Below, one piece after another: positions 18,214-27,705 of a stretch of 64,000 nt of DNA (within the stretch, counting starts at the first letter, position 1; every line of letters begins with the position of its first letter). The translations under genes and the position numbers were made by a program. A model generated the notes under the pieces. It had not been told where the DNA came from, did not search any database, and worked only from the letters and a program-made list of their open reading frames with translations. The stretch is taken from positions 496,001 through 560,000 of the forward strand of contig CAKVCX010000002.1 in the NCBI GenBank assembly GCA_934725985.1. Reading direction: 5' to 3'. Source of the DNA: an uncultured Bacilli bacterium (GTDB lineage Bacteria > Bacillota_I > Bacilli_A > RFN20 > CAG-826).

Positions 18214-20372
18214 TATTTTTCCCAGAGCATTTGACTTGGCTCTAATTTAATTTTCTTCGATTCCCCGTTGAAATTAAAGAAAAATGTTTCTTGAGCCTTA
18301 TTAGAGTTGTTAATTAAGGCATACATTTTTAAAGAAGGATAATAGGCAACCTCAACATTATAATTACTAGAAAAAGCCATATTTAATTCGTCTTCTTTAT
18401 GGCATGCATAAAGGAGGCAACGATATAGCAGCCTTGCATTTTGGTTGCTATAAGGAAGGCCGGCCAAATAAACACCACGCCCCTTAAAATAATCATTGCA
18501 GGCAAGTTTAACTTCTCCTATGTTCACATTTCTTTTAAATCTAGAAGAAAAATCAATATCTAAAACAGTAGCGTTATCAAGTGCATAGATGTTCTTGCAT
18601 CCTTCACCATAATCAATTTGGCCTGTACAATCCTTTGTTATAAAGGAACTCTTTTTTTCTATATTGTATTTATCAATAGATAAAGTAAGTCCTTTTTCCA
18701 CTTGGACACCCAAAATATCAGATAAAGCAAAGCAATGTTCAAAACTATCGGTAGAGGAAGGCATTCCTACTCCAACAAAGCCATGGCCATTAGATACAAA
18801 TTTACGTATTTTTTCAACTAAAACAGGATTCTTCCAATACTTATCGCCGGTAAAAGCACTTCTTTCTTCGCCAACATTTAAAATAACATCGATATCAGAA
18901 GGGATGTCATTATTTAAAATATCATCGAAGGATAAAAAGGTGACATCAACAGGCAAGCCAGACAAGGCCTCATAAACGCCTTGATAAGAATAGATTTGTT
19001 GATACCAAAGCTCATGGGCAACCATATGGCCTTGCCAACTTCTTAATTTCCCCCAACAATTTAATATTCCAACCTTAAGGCTAGAATAGGGCCTAGATTT
19101 ACTAGAAGTATCATATATAAGACGAAATTCATCGCAAATGGAGGCAACTCTATTTACAAAATTGGGGAACTTAGAAGCCAAGGATAGATAGCCACCGAAA
19201 CCCATTCTATCAAGGGGACACCTTAATAAAGCCCTTCTTGCCGTCACCCAGTTTTTTTCTAATTCGGCAACCGCATTATCTTCGTTTCCTTCAAAAAATG
19301 TATCCGGGAAAAAATATGGTAAGAAACGACCTTCATGTGTTTTTACGTGAGGAATTTCCCCTAGCATTCTAACAGTAACCCCTCCTCCAACCGAGCCAAC
19401 AACGCTATCAAGACCCATATTCTTAAAATAAGGTCCATATGGCTCTGAGCCAATCCAATCGTCACCAAGGAACATCATGGCCTCTTTCTTATACGAATGG
19501 ACTATATCGATCAATTCTTTCATTGTGTTGGAGACGAATCTTTGGACATAGTCTATATATTTTTTATATTTTTCACTTGGTATTTTAAAAGGAGAATTAT
19601 AGTTTCCGTTACTAATAAAGTCCTCGGCTTCCATTTTTAGATGCGTTTCTTTTTCAAAACCATCTAGTAAAGGAATAGAAGCAGCCTCTCCATAGCCAAA
19701 CCAATCAACCATTTTTTCTTTTCCCTTATTGTTGAAGACCAAATTAAATTGATAAAGGAAAGTCGTAAAACGTACAACATTCGTTTCTTTATGTTCTTCT
19801 AGCCACTTCCTTAAATAAGACTTTATGTATTCCTTTGTATAAGGGTAAGCAGGGTCATAGCAAAGCTGCTTTTCGCAAGTCCAAGAATTTGTCAAATAAT
19901 TATAGATTTGAACAGGATGCCATATAACCCTAGCTAAAAAATCAACCGAATATTCATGGAATGGAATGGAATCAATAACGACTAAATCATTTTTTATATG
20001 CCAAGATTTGATTTCTTTATTCGTGGTTCTATCAAACACTTGCCATCTATCTATATTACCAAAATCAGGAGAAATTTCTTCTTTTAAAAAGCCTTCCGTT
20101 ACATCAACGACCAATTGCTCTTTGTTAGCAACGACTCTCTTGCTTTCTAAAAAAATCCTTTGGGCTTCTTCCGGGTGTTTTCTCCCCCAAACATTATCGC
20201 CCCTAACAACAAAATAAGTATTATAAACATATTTAGCTAATTCATTGGCGTTTTTTGGCAAAGACACGCCATCGCAATCTCTTACTGCATCAGCCCCCCA
20301 TAGTTTTGCAATTTGTTTTGTACCTTCAACAAAATTAGCATCGGTTGGTATCGTAACTCTTCCTTTTTCCAT
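18213..20372 (-). CDS. GH112 1,3-beta-galactosyl-N-acetylhexosamine phosphorylase
   Basis: Cytoplasmic enzyme that phosphorolyses galacto-N-biose or lacto-N-biose into alpha-galactose 1-phosphate and GalNAc or GlcNAc (EC 2.4.1.211). The N-terminus (GRVTIPTDANF, LWGADAVRDCDG) and the segment FLGDDWIGSEPYGPYF (residues 301-316) match the family closely; Asp304 corresponds to the general acid of bifidobacterial LNB phosphorylase. VGSVGGGVTVRML and HEGRFLPYFFPDTFF are also characteristic. At 719 residues it is slightly shorter than the 751-residue Bifidobacterium enzyme. RBS AAGGA precedes the ATG. It follows the secreted protein 20436-22037 after an intervening hairpin. Its presence is the strongest clue that the locus targets mucin core-1 or type-1 chains. 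Confidence 0.95.
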   Translation of the reverse strand: MEKGRVTIPTDANFVEGTKQIAKLWGADAVRDCDGVSLPKNANELAKYVYNTYFVVRGDNVWGRKHPEEAQRIFLESKRVVANKEQLVVDVTEGFLKEEISPDFGNIDRWQVFDRTTNKEIKSWHIKNDLVVIDSIPFHEYSVDFLARVIWHPVQIYNYLTNSWTCEKQLCYDPAYPYTKEYIKSYLRKWLEEHKETNVVRFTTFLYQFNLVFNNKGKEKMVDWFGYGEAASIPLLDGFEKETHLKMEAEDFISNGNYNSPFKIPSEKYKKYIDYVQRFVSNTMKELIDIVHSYKKEAMMFLGDDWIGSEPYGPYFKNMGLDSVVGSVGGGVTVRMLGEIPHVKTHEGRFLPYFFPDTFFEGNEDNAVAELEKNWVTARRALLRCPLDRMGFGGYLSLASKFPNFVNRVASICDEFRLIYDTSSKSRPYSSLKVGILNCWGKLRSWQGHMVAHELWYQQIYSYQGVYEALSGLPVDVTFLSFDDILNNDIPSDIDVILNVGEERSAFTGDKYWKNPVLVEKIRKFVSNGHGFVGVGMPSSTDSFEHCFALSDILGVQVEKGLTLSIDKYNIEKKSSFITKDCTGQIDYGEGCKNIYALDNATVLDIDFSSRFKRNVNIGEVKLACNDYFKGRGVYLAGLPYSNQNARLLYRCLLYACHKEDELNMAFSSNYNVEVAYYPSLKMYALINNSNKAQETFFFNFNGESKKIKLEPSQMLWEK

Positions 20373-20390
20373 AAAAATCCTTCTTAAACA

Positions 20391-20415
20391 TTATAAAAGG
20401 GCTGAATATCAGCCC
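20391..20415 (-). terminator. Intrinsic terminator or attenuator before the GH112 gene
   Basis: Minus-strand stem GGGCTGA / TCAGCCC with a 3-base loop is followed by TTTTATAA. It lies between the secreted-protein gene and GH112, which otherwise share a control region. Incomplete termination would set their expression ratio. Confidence 0.65.
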
Positions 20416-20435
20416 AGAGAAATTAAAGCAAATGA

Positions 20436-22037
20436 TTAATGCAAGGCAGAATAAGATGCCCCATCTTTAATCAAGACAAATGAGCTGAATTCTAATTCTC
20501 CATAGCCAGTAGCCCAAGAAGGTATTATATTCAAAAGTCTAATTCCATTGACTTTTTGGCTTGTGATAGATTTTAAATCTTGATTAGTGTTAGCAACCCA
20601 AGAATCTTTTATTGTCCCTGTACTTAACCATAAATAAGGATCTCCACCGTCCAATGTTCCCGAGATACCGCTAGTCAAATTTGGCGTTCTTAGGAAAACA
20701 ATTATTTTAGAATAGCCTTCTAAGGCTTCCAATCCATTAGAAAAGCCAAAGCTTATGCTTACATTATTTGTTATTGCTTCGCTGCATTTTATATGTTTGA
20801 TATTGCCATAATCTTCATCAAATCTCGATGTAAGTTTATAGCTAGAATAAGATTCTGTATCGCTTTTCTTTACAGAAATAGCGGCGGTTTCTAGCATATA
20901 TGTGTAACTAGTTAACGTTGTTTCTAATGTTTCTAAATCCGAATAGTTAGTAACCAACGATTTCGCCTTTTCCGGCAAAGCCTCATATTTTTCTTTAATG
21001 CCTTTTGTAAGCAATGTAGCTTGAGCGGCGATTTCATTGCTCGTAATCTTTAGCGAAGTTACCTTATTTATTAAAGAAGTCACTTCATTGGCTTTTTCTT
21101 CATAATCGCTTTTTTTAATGCCGAATAATCCAGTGAAATACAAATGTGTGTGACCATTATCAGTAACACCCCACGTGTTCTGATAATTCAATATAGGATT
21201 AACGAAGGAAGTAGTTGCACTAAATTTGAATTCTTCAAACCCTACCCCATTGCCATAACCGCCATCTTTCATATAGCCTGGTAAAGGAGAGGATACAAGT
21301 TCATCTGAATTTTGAAAATTAATTTTATCAGCAATTTCACTAGTTCCATTGCCCCATGCATATAAATCGTTGATGGCTATTAAACAAACCGATTCAAAAG
21401 AAGAAAATGAAGAATTTAAATTATTTAGTGTCATGCCATGGTTTTTCCTATTGGCATTTTCTTCAAAAAGAGCATCAAACATTTCCCCATATGTTTCATT
21501 TTCAATCTTACTTATGGAGGTAATTTGGCTATTTTCAAGTGGAGTAATCGTATCGGAATCATTAAAACCAAATAGAGGGGTAACGTATAAATCGTAATTT
21601 GATTTAGCCGCATTAAATTTATCTAAACTAAGCTTTTCCTTATCTTCATTGCTTAATAAAGAAATCTTTTTATTTAAAGTATATAAAAGATTGGCGTTTT
21701 TTACTTTTTCAAAATTAGTAGAAGTTTCAATGCTAGAAGGAAGGTTTTCAATGCCTTTTTCAATAATGGCGATCGAAGGAACCCCACCAATCATATTTTC
21801 TTTATCATTATCAACAAAAGTCCCAGAGCCAGGCTTAGTTAGGAAAGTTTCGTTACAATTGCAGCAAGTCCAAAACTCAACGTATTTATCTGTTGAAGCA
21901 TAATGATTCCCTTTATGAGAGCAATCGTCACCAAAAACATTTTGCATAGAGTGACTTGAAAAAGATGATGCGATTCCTAAAGAAGAAATCCCTAAGGCAG
22001 ATAGAATTGAAAACATCAAATAACGTTTTTTCTTCAT
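20436..22037 (-). CDS. Secreted protein with carbohydrate-binding-like modules and helical spacers
   Basis: About 533 residues. A signal peptide (KKKRYLMFSILSALGISSLGIASSF) lacks a lipobox, so the protein is secreted or held by other means. Near residues 40-70 two Cys/His clusters (CSHKGNHY, CCNCNETF) could bind zinc. The rest has two beta-rich modules ending in LFGFNDSD and YFTGLFGIKKSD, and spacer helices (ANEVTSLINKVTSL, KEKYEALPEKAKSLVTNYSDLETL), as in the lipoproteins at 4461 and 13461. No catalytic residues are recognised. The ATG at 22037 is chosen because GGAG lies 9 bases upstream; an upstream GTG overlaps that ribosome site. It heads the GH112 operon and is preceded by a promoter and operator copy B. 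Confidence 0.8.
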   Translation of the reverse strand: MKKKRYLMFSILSALGISSLGIASSFSSHSMQNVFGDDCSHKGNHYASTDKYVEFWTCCNCNETFLTKPGSGTFVDNDKENMIGGVPSIAIIEKGIENLPSSIETSTNFEKVKNANLLYTLNKKISLLSNEDKEKLSLDKFNAAKSNYDLYVTPLFGFNDSDTITPLENSQITSISKIENETYGEMFDALFEENANRKNHGMTLNNLNSSFSSFESVCLIAINDLYAWGNGTSEIADKINFQNSDELVSSPLPGYMKDGGYGNGVGFEEFKFSATTSFVNPILNYQNTWGVTDNGHTHLYFTGLFGIKKSDYEEKANEVTSLINKVTSLKITSNEIAAQATLLTKGIKEKYEALPEKAKSLVTNYSDLETLETTLTSYTYMLETAAISVKKSDTESYSSYKLTSRFDEDYGNIKHIKCSEAITNNVSISFGFSNGLEALEGYSKIIVFLRTPNLTSGISGTLDGGDPYLWLSTGTIKDSWVANTNQDLKSITSQKVNGIRLLNIIPSWATGYGELEFSSFVLIKDGASYSALH

Positions 22038-22091
22038 AATTTTCTCCACATTTTTTAAAAAAATTAAAACTTAGATGAGTTTAATTTAAAT

Positions 22092-22120
22092 TAAATAGAA
22101 AAAAGTTAAAAGGGCTACAA
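22092..22120 (-). promoter_or_regulatory. Candidate promoter of the secreted protein/GH112 operon
   Basis: A -35 box TTGTAG (22115-22120) and a -10 box TATTTA (22092-22097) are separated by 17 bases on the minus strand. The -35 box and following CCCTTT match the importer promoter at 17195-17222. A 55-base leader would precede the start codon. Confidence 0.5.
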
Positions 22121-22125
22121 AACAT

Positions 22126-22146
22126 TTATATAAGTCATTGATATAA
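22126..22146. promoter_or_regulatory. Palindromic operator, copy B
   Basis: TTATATAAG-TCA-TTGATATAA, matching the perfect copy A at 19 of 21 positions or better, depending on the central triplet. It lies 5 bases upstream of the predicted -35 box, about one helical turn closer than copy A does to its own promoter. Confidence 0.75.
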
Positions 22147-22229
22147 TTACATTTTTATAATTACTCGATTCATGCTAACTTTTTTTATTTAAGACAAGAT
22201 TACTTTAATTTAAAAAATAAATATCTAGA

Positions 22230-24869
22230 CTAAAGCAAAACAATGCTTTCTCCTTGTTTCAAGGAATCAAAACTATATTGAGTCGAAGCTAAAATATTTT
22301 TCTCGTTCTCGCCACAATAAGACGTAAAAGAGGAGGAGGCATTTATTTTTAAGGAATAGGTTTCGTCATTATTTAAGTAAGAGGAAATAATGTAAGCGTA
22401 TTTGTCTTTGTTCTTATATACCCCTACGTGATATTTCGAAGAAGAACTTATCTTTAATTGGCTGGGCAAGGAAGATAGGCGATCACTCATAGAGGAAGAA
22501 TGTAGATGCAAAGAATAATTGCCTAATACGCTTGATAGATAAGTTCCTTCATATTCGTAATCCTTGATCAAGCTTGCAATTTTTAGAATCTCTTTATTAA
22601 CATGGAGCACATCCAATGAAGTTGATGTAGTTATCTTATACATTTGATTATAAGAGGAATCTATCTTGCTTTCTTTGACAAACAAAGAAGATTCATCACT
22701 GGAAAAGACTTTATACCAAACAATGTTTCTAAACCCAAAAGACAAAGCCATGTAAGATTGCAAAAGCATCTCGCTATAGTAAGAGGCCCTTGAAAAATTA
22801 TCGACAGAACTAAGCTGCATTATCAAAAACGGCGTAGCGTTATTTTCACTACATTTTGACCTTAGGTAAAGCAAATCATGAACATAATAATCGCTTAAGG
22901 AAGTATAGGAGCCATTATAAGTAAAAGGATAAAAATCCGTACATAGCGATTTTAAAGAGGAATCGGTTAAGGATGAATTAATTAAAGAAACATATTCTTC
23001 AACATAATCCTTAAATGAATTGACCCCGTAACTTGGCAAAAGGGTAGTTATGAATTTGGCGTCCAACTTGTTTTGATAAGTACAGTTAAACGAAGAAGCC
23101 ATTTCCTTAATGGAATTAAACTCATTTTCATTTTTAGGTTCATCCCAACTTAAAAAACCCGCGAAACCCGCCACGTTACTAAAATCAGGGACACCGCTAT
23201 AAAAATGCAAATTATTTGTCGAGTAGGATCGATCGTTAATAACAGTTTTTAATCCATTTTTATAAAACATTGTGATTATGTCGGTTAAAGCTTCGACGTT
23301 ATCTAAGGTCGATATGGTTTGCCCTGAATAAAAAACACCATTAAAACCATAGTTGACCAAATCGGAACATATTTTTCTATTAAAGTCATTATCATAATTG
23401 TCAAGACAACTTAGATACGGGCAATCGTAGGCATAAATATTTATTCCTGTGTCGGCATTGACTAAATAAACGTCAAAGATGAAATCATTATCAAGCAATT
23501 TGCCCTTTATTTCCTTGTTGCCAAATATTTTATAGGAGAAACCACCTATTTTTATTTCCTTAAAATAAATTGTAATAACATCGTTAAGTTTTCCAACCTT
23601 TTTCTCTTCTTTTAAAATAGCATTGCTTTCTTTGTCCAAATACCTAATGGAATAATTGACTTCGTTTTCTTTTGTTAAATAAGTAGTTTTTAATATTTCT
23701 TTATTTTCATCGTTTTCATCTACACCCCTAGAGGCAATTCCATAAACACTCCTAATCGAATTTTCACTTTTTAAAACGTAGTTGTTCGCCAAAAAATACC
23801 CATATTCATTTTTTAAATAAAAGGCAAATAGATAAGTTGATAAATAATCCATTTCCTTAACATTATCAATCCTGCCAAGCAAAGTATAGGTTCCATCGAA
23901 ATTAGAAGCAGCAAAGGCGTAGCGTTTATTTACTAAGATTTTACCTTCTTCTACTTTGTTAAAGGAAAAATTCTTATTCTCGACAAATAAGGAATTTTCA
24001 TCAAAGCTTAGATTCCCTAATTCCTTTTTCTTAACCGCTAAAAACCCGATTTCTTTAGCTTGATCTAGGATAGAATAAGGGATTTTACACCTTAATTGAA
24101 TTGAACCAGGTTCATTTAAATTTAAACTCGCGCCTTTTTCTAAAGTGAAATCCTTATAGCCGACAACTAATTTATAATCGTAACGAAAGGTATAACCATT
24201 CGATTTGCAATATATAAAAAAATCGTCGTATTCTTTCTTTCCGTTAAAAGAAACCAATTTATCGTTTACTAAGGAATTTAATGGGAACTCATATGAAATT
24301 TCGCCATTAAAGCCATTGCTAATTGAAGCAACTATTTCATTTTTGGAAGCCCCGTTGTTAACATATATAACTTTATTTTCTTCCTTTACATTGTCATTGC
24401 TTTCAATTTTTATTTCCGGTTCATAAGTAAGAAAAGAAGAACCATCGTATTTAAACTGAGAAGTCAAAATGTTTATTTTAATGCCTGTGGGATTGCTATA
24501 TTCTCCGTAAAAGGTAAATACATCCCCTTCTTTTGCTAAGGTAGAATTCAAATAGGCTCTATAGTAATTTTCGCCTTTTTTGGTCAAATAAAAATCCTCG
24601 GCCAACGTATTGACATAGTTATATCCAATTGTTTTATTAACAGGAACCAATGTGGATTCATGCAAATATGTACCCGTATAATCGCAAGGAATATTATTGG
24701 ATTTTAATGTTAGGTTAAATTCAGAATTGCTAATATTCTCCTTATGTAAGGTAGCTTTTGTTTCAATTAGTTTTTCTTCGCTTGAAGCAAAAGAAGAAAA
24801 AGAAGGAAGCAAAGCTAAGCAATTAGGCAGAAGGGCTAGTAAAAATAAAATTAATCTTTTGTTTTTCAT
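22230..24869 (-). CDS. Secreted TIM-barrel protein, putative glycoside hydrolase of unassigned family
   Basis: About 879 residues with an N-terminal signal peptide (LILFLLALLPNCLALLPSFSSFA). Residues about 40-440 are beta-rich, with an Ig-like portion containing EPGSIQLRCKIPYSIL. From about 450 on, strands such as GINIYAYDCPYL, GFNGVFYSGQ, GFLSWDEP (near 570), FITTLLPSYG and LCTDFYPFTYNG follow in the order expected for a beta/alpha barrel; the WDEP motif could hold catalytic acids as in DUF4091- or GH5-like barrels. The last 80 residues look like a small beta domain. It is alone between two gaps of about 130-190 bases. The ATG at 24869 is chosen over a TTG 15 bases upstream. I do not recognise the family; a glycan-degrading role is inferred from context. 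Confidence 0.65.
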   Translation of the reverse strand: MKNKRLILFLLALLPNCLALLPSFSSFASSEEKLIETKATLHKENISNSEFNLTLKSNNIPCDYTGTYLHESTLVPVNKTIGYNYVNTLAEDFYLTKKGENYYRAYLNSTLAKEGDVFTFYGEYSNPTGIKINILTSQFKYDGSSFLTYEPEIKIESNDNVKEENKVIYVNNGASKNEIVASISNGFNGEISYEFPLNSLVNDKLVSFNGKKEYDDFFIYCKSNGYTFRYDYKLVVGYKDFTLEKGASLNLNEPGSIQLRCKIPYSILDQAKEIGFLAVKKKELGNLSFDENSLFVENKNFSFNKVEEGKILVNKRYAFAASNFDGTYTLLGRIDNVKEMDYLSTYLFAFYLKNEYGYFLANNYVLKSENSIRSVYGIASRGVDENDENKEILKTTYLTKENEVNYSIRYLDKESNAILKEEKKVGKLNDVITIYFKEIKIGGFSYKIFGNKEIKGKLLDNDFIFDVYLVNADTGINIYAYDCPYLSCLDNYDNDFNRKICSDLVNYGFNGVFYSGQTISTLDNVEALTDIITMFYKNGLKTVINDRSYSTNNLHFYSGVPDFSNVAGFAGFLSWDEPKNENEFNSIKEMASSFNCTYQNKLDAKFITTLLPSYGVNSFKDYVEEYVSLINSSLTDSSLKSLCTDFYPFTYNGSYTSLSDYYVHDLLYLRSKCSENNATPFLIMQLSSVDNFSRASYYSEMLLQSYMALSFGFRNIVWYKVFSSDESSLFVKESKIDSSYNQMYKITTSTSLDVLHVNKEILKIASLIKDYEYEGTYLSSVLGNYSLHLHSSSMSDRLSSLPSQLKISSSSKYHVGVYKNKDKYAYIISSYLNNDETYSLKINASSSFTSYCGENEKNILASTQYSFDSLKQGESIVLL

Positions 24870-24949
24870 ATGTTTATTTTTCAAAAAAATAAAAACAAAT
24901 CAACCACGCAAAAAGACAAAAAGAAAAACTAATATAAATAAAACCAGGC

Positions 24950-24969
24950 TTATTATTTGTAAATAATAA
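24950..24969. promoter_or_regulatory. AT-rich 20-bp palindrome upstream of the TIM-barrel gene
   Basis: TTATTATTT-GT-AAATAATAA, a perfect 9+2+9 palindrome, about 80 bases upstream of the start at 24869 and 40 bases after the GH20 stop. It differs from the ROK operator. It could be an operator or a weak terminator hairpin; neither is proven. Confidence 0.35.
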
Positions 24970-25008
24970 ATGAATAGAAAAGAAAGAACCGCCTTATAAA
25001 AAATAAAA

Positions 25009-26604
25009 TTAAATTTCTCTTACGGTTGCAAATCCCCTATAGGAATTAAACATGCTGTCGAATTTAGCGTAAGGAAGCAACTCTTCTTCAAGTTCAGGTA
25101 TGGATTTTATTTTGCCCTTTATATATAAATTAAGCCTATGTTTGCACTCTTTTAAGCGCATATAAAGCCCTCCAAGGCGAATATCTTGCACGTCAAAGCC
25201 ATGGGGGATGTTTTCTTCCATCCATTGCTTATAAAAAGCATTTTTGAATTTTATTAAACTAGAACAGGCCAAATCGTAACGTTTTAGCAATTTCTTTAAT
25301 TCCTCTTTATCGCCTTTTTGATAAGCTTCCCTAGTTAATATCCCCAAATCATATTTATAGACCAAACAGTTGCATAATTCCCTTAATTTAACATACTGGG
25401 TCTTATATTTTTTTGGAATTCTTGGCAAAATATCATCAAATTTTTTTACCATTGCCTCATAATCAATTGGCAATATTTTTTTCAATTCAAAATCTTTCCA
25501 ACCTAAAAATGGATCATTATATAAAAGTGATTTACAAGTTAAATTTATTTCTTTTAAAGTGGGATTGACTTTAGATCTATTGGGCTCATCAAGGAGAAGG
25601 AAATCATCGTAACTAACCCCGACGATATCTTTAAATCTTTCTTTTTCTTTGTAGTCTAATTTTTCGCCATCTATTAGTAAAGAAGCCTTAAATAGGCCAG
25701 GCAAAGCAGCAAAATAAGAACACTCGTTCCCATTATCTGGCCATAAAGTAATCAAATAATTGTTTATATTAAATTTTCTTGCTTCTTCCAGTTGGACTTT
25801 TAATTTTTCTAGACTTGCAATATTGCTAGGGGCAAAACCATTGCAAGTCGATATACTACCTGCGAAATAGAGTTCTCTATCAAATTGCAAATGCGATTTG
25901 AACATTGAATCCAATAGGTCTCTGTCATTCGAATAATAATCCCAATAACATAATCCAATATCCTTCGGTACTTTTTTTAAGATGTCTTCGCTAAAAACAA
26001 CATCTTTGTCATAATAAAGACCCTTGTTAGCTAGTTTAAAAAACATATCAGACCACATATGGCAAGAAAAACCATAGTTTTTCGCAATGGCTAAAACCTT
26101 GTTTAAATGATTTAACAGCAAATCAAAGCGATCCACGTAACCATGCTTATCTAAATACTTCCCTAAACCGACGCGGTGAGCTTCATCAAAAGCTATATTT
26201 ATTTTTTTACTAGAGAAGCACTTTCTTAATGTTTTGAACATATTTTCAATCAAAACGTATGTACGGGGTTCATCAATTAATAAAATATCATCAATATCTA
26301 TGATATTTTCATATTCTGGTATCTTGCATAGATACCCGAAATGGCCAAGGAATTGAGATGAGGGAATCAATTCAATTCCTTTTTCTTTTGCATAATTATC
26401 TAAATCAATTAAATCGAATTCGCTATATCCGCCACGAAGATAACCAAAATATGGTTCTTCCTTAATTTTAAACATATCATCTAGGCCAAGTTCTATATTG
26501 TCATAACCAAAAGAGGCCATTATATCTATAAAGCGTTTAATTGAGTTAATGTTTAATCCACCGTTGCCGGAAAGACAAATGAAAACACCTTTATTTTTCT
26601 TCAT
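25009..26604 (-). CDS. GH20-type beta-N-acetylhexosaminidase (cytoplasmic)
   Basis: 531 residues, no signal peptide. The N-terminal strand GVFICLSGNGGLNINSIKRF and the barrel strand with DEAHRVGLGKYLDKHG (Asp139-Glu140 as the expected acid pair of GH20) match the compact intracellular GH20 group found in streptococci and paenibacilli. YDNIELGLDDMF, GIELIPSSQFLGHFGY and YLITLWPDNG fit other barrel strands. It should remove terminal beta-linked GlcNAc or GalNAc from imported oligosaccharides. The gene overlaps the end of the ROK regulator gene by 14 bases, with its RBS AAGGA inside that gene, so the enzyme is made together with the regulator. Confidence 0.83.
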   Translation of the reverse strand: MKKNKGVFICLSGNGGLNINSIKRFIDIMASFGYDNIELGLDDMFKIKEEPYFGYLRGGYSEFDLIDLDNYAKEKGIELIPSSQFLGHFGYLCKIPEYENIIDIDDILLIDEPRTYVLIENMFKTLRKCFSSKKINIAFDEAHRVGLGKYLDKHGYVDRFDLLLNHLNKVLAIAKNYGFSCHMWSDMFFKLANKGLYYDKDVVFSEDILKKVPKDIGLCYWDYYSNDRDLLDSMFKSHLQFDRELYFAGSISTCNGFAPSNIASLEKLKVQLEEARKFNINNYLITLWPDNGNECSYFAALPGLFKASLLIDGEKLDYKEKERFKDIVGVSYDDFLLLDEPNRSKVNPTLKEINLTCKSLLYNDPFLGWKDFELKKILPIDYEAMVKKFDDILPRIPKKYKTQYVKLRELCNCLVYKYDLGILTREAYQKGDKEELKKLLKRYDLACSSLIKFKNAFYKQWMEENIPHGFDVQDIRLGGLYMRLKECKHRLNLYIKGKIKSIPELEEELLPYAKFDSMFNSYRGFATVREI

Positions 26605-27685
26605 TTAATATCCTTTCTTCAGCTGCTTTAAAAGCTACACCTAAGGCAGTTGAAATGTTAGAAGTAACAGAAATGGTAATATCTGGTTCAAGTGTTCCTT
26701 TATATTTTAAATAAGCCTGCTTTAATTTTTGCGGAAAAGATTTGATATTGGCTATCTCTCCGGTTAAAACAACAATGTTTGCTTTAAAGATAGTCAATAC
26801 GTTAATCAAGGCAATCCCCAAATATTTTGCGGCTTCATCTATATATTTTTGATATTTTTCCTCATTATCGAATAATTCCTTTTTTTCCGTCGGTTTTAAA
26901 TTGGCTCTTTTTAAAATCCCCCCTAAAGAACAATAAGCTTCCAAACATCCCTTTTTCCCACACGCACATTCTTCTCCGTCAATTTTGGCAATGGAATGGC
27001 CAAAATCAATACGCTCCAAACCATTTAATGTCCCATTTACAAAAGGGAAAGAAAAGCCAAGGCCATCGGAAACGCTAACAAGCAAAGTATTGGCAGCACT
27101 ATCCCTATACTTTCTGCAATAATCAACCGATAAGCAATACATATCGCCATTACAAGAAACAAAGGTATGATATTTTTCTTCCAAGAATGATTTAATAGGA
27201 AAAGGTTTCCACTCCTTTATAGGCAAAAAACGGTCCAAAATGCCACTCTTGCTGTCGATATATCCCCTATTGCAAAGTCCAATGGAAAATATTGAATACT
27301 TATCTTTTGCAAAGGCAAAGCCTTTATCAAAACAATCCACAATCAAATCGATTGTTTCGTCTTGGCTTTTTGCATCAAAGGGCATGGAAAAAGAATATAA
27401 TTCATCGCCATCAATCCTGCTAACCGAGCAAGAAACATTGAAGGAATTGATGCTAACCCCAATCGTAACAAATTTTTTATTCGGGATAATGGAGTATGTG
27501 CTTCTACCTATTCCATTAATGGTTGGGGAAGTTTCTTCTATAAATCCATCATCGATTAAGGCGCAGACATTTGAAGAAACCGTGCCCCAAGAGTAACCAG
27601 TCTGGGCCTCTATTTTCCTTCTAGTCGTCGGTGAATTTGTCACAATATTATAAAAAATCTCGTAATAGCTTTTTTGCCTTTTCAT
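26591..27685 (-). CDS. ROK-family transcriptional regulator (NagC/XylR type)
   Basis: 364 residues with an N-terminal winged helix (RKIEAQTGYSWGTVSSNVCALIDDGFIEE, residues 22-50) joined to a ROK sugar-kinase-like domain. The zinc-binding motif CACGKKGCLEAYCS is intact, which in the family stabilises the effector-binding fold; the usual kinase glycine-rich loop at the start of the ROK domain is degenerate (ITIGVSINSFNVSC), as expected for a regulator. Likely effector is a GlcNAc, GalNAc or galactose derivative released by the locus. A near-perfect 29-bp palindrome (27706-27734) lies 20 bases before the ATG, suggesting autoregulation, and the same palindrome occurs before the importer and GH112 operons. 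Co-translated with GH20. Confidence 0.9.
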   Translation of the reverse strand: MKRQKSYYEIFYNIVTNSPTTRRKIEAQTGYSWGTVSSNVCALIDDGFIEETSPTINGIGRSTYSIIPNKKFVTIGVSINSFNVSCSVSRIDGDELYSFSMPFDAKSQDETIDLIVDCFDKGFAFAKDKYSIFSIGLCNRGYIDSKSGILDRFLPIKEWKPFPIKSFLEEKYHTFVSCNGDMYCLSVDYCRKYRDSAANTLLVSVSDGLGFSFPFVNGTLNGLERIDFGHSIAKIDGEECACGKKGCLEAYCSLGGILKRANLKPTEKKELFDNEEKYQKYIDEAAKYLGIALINVLTIFKANIVVLTGEIANIKSFPQKLKQAYLKYKGTLEPDITISVTSNISTALGVAFKAAEERILNEEK

Positions 27686-27705
27686 AAATTACCCTTTTCA
27701 TTGTC

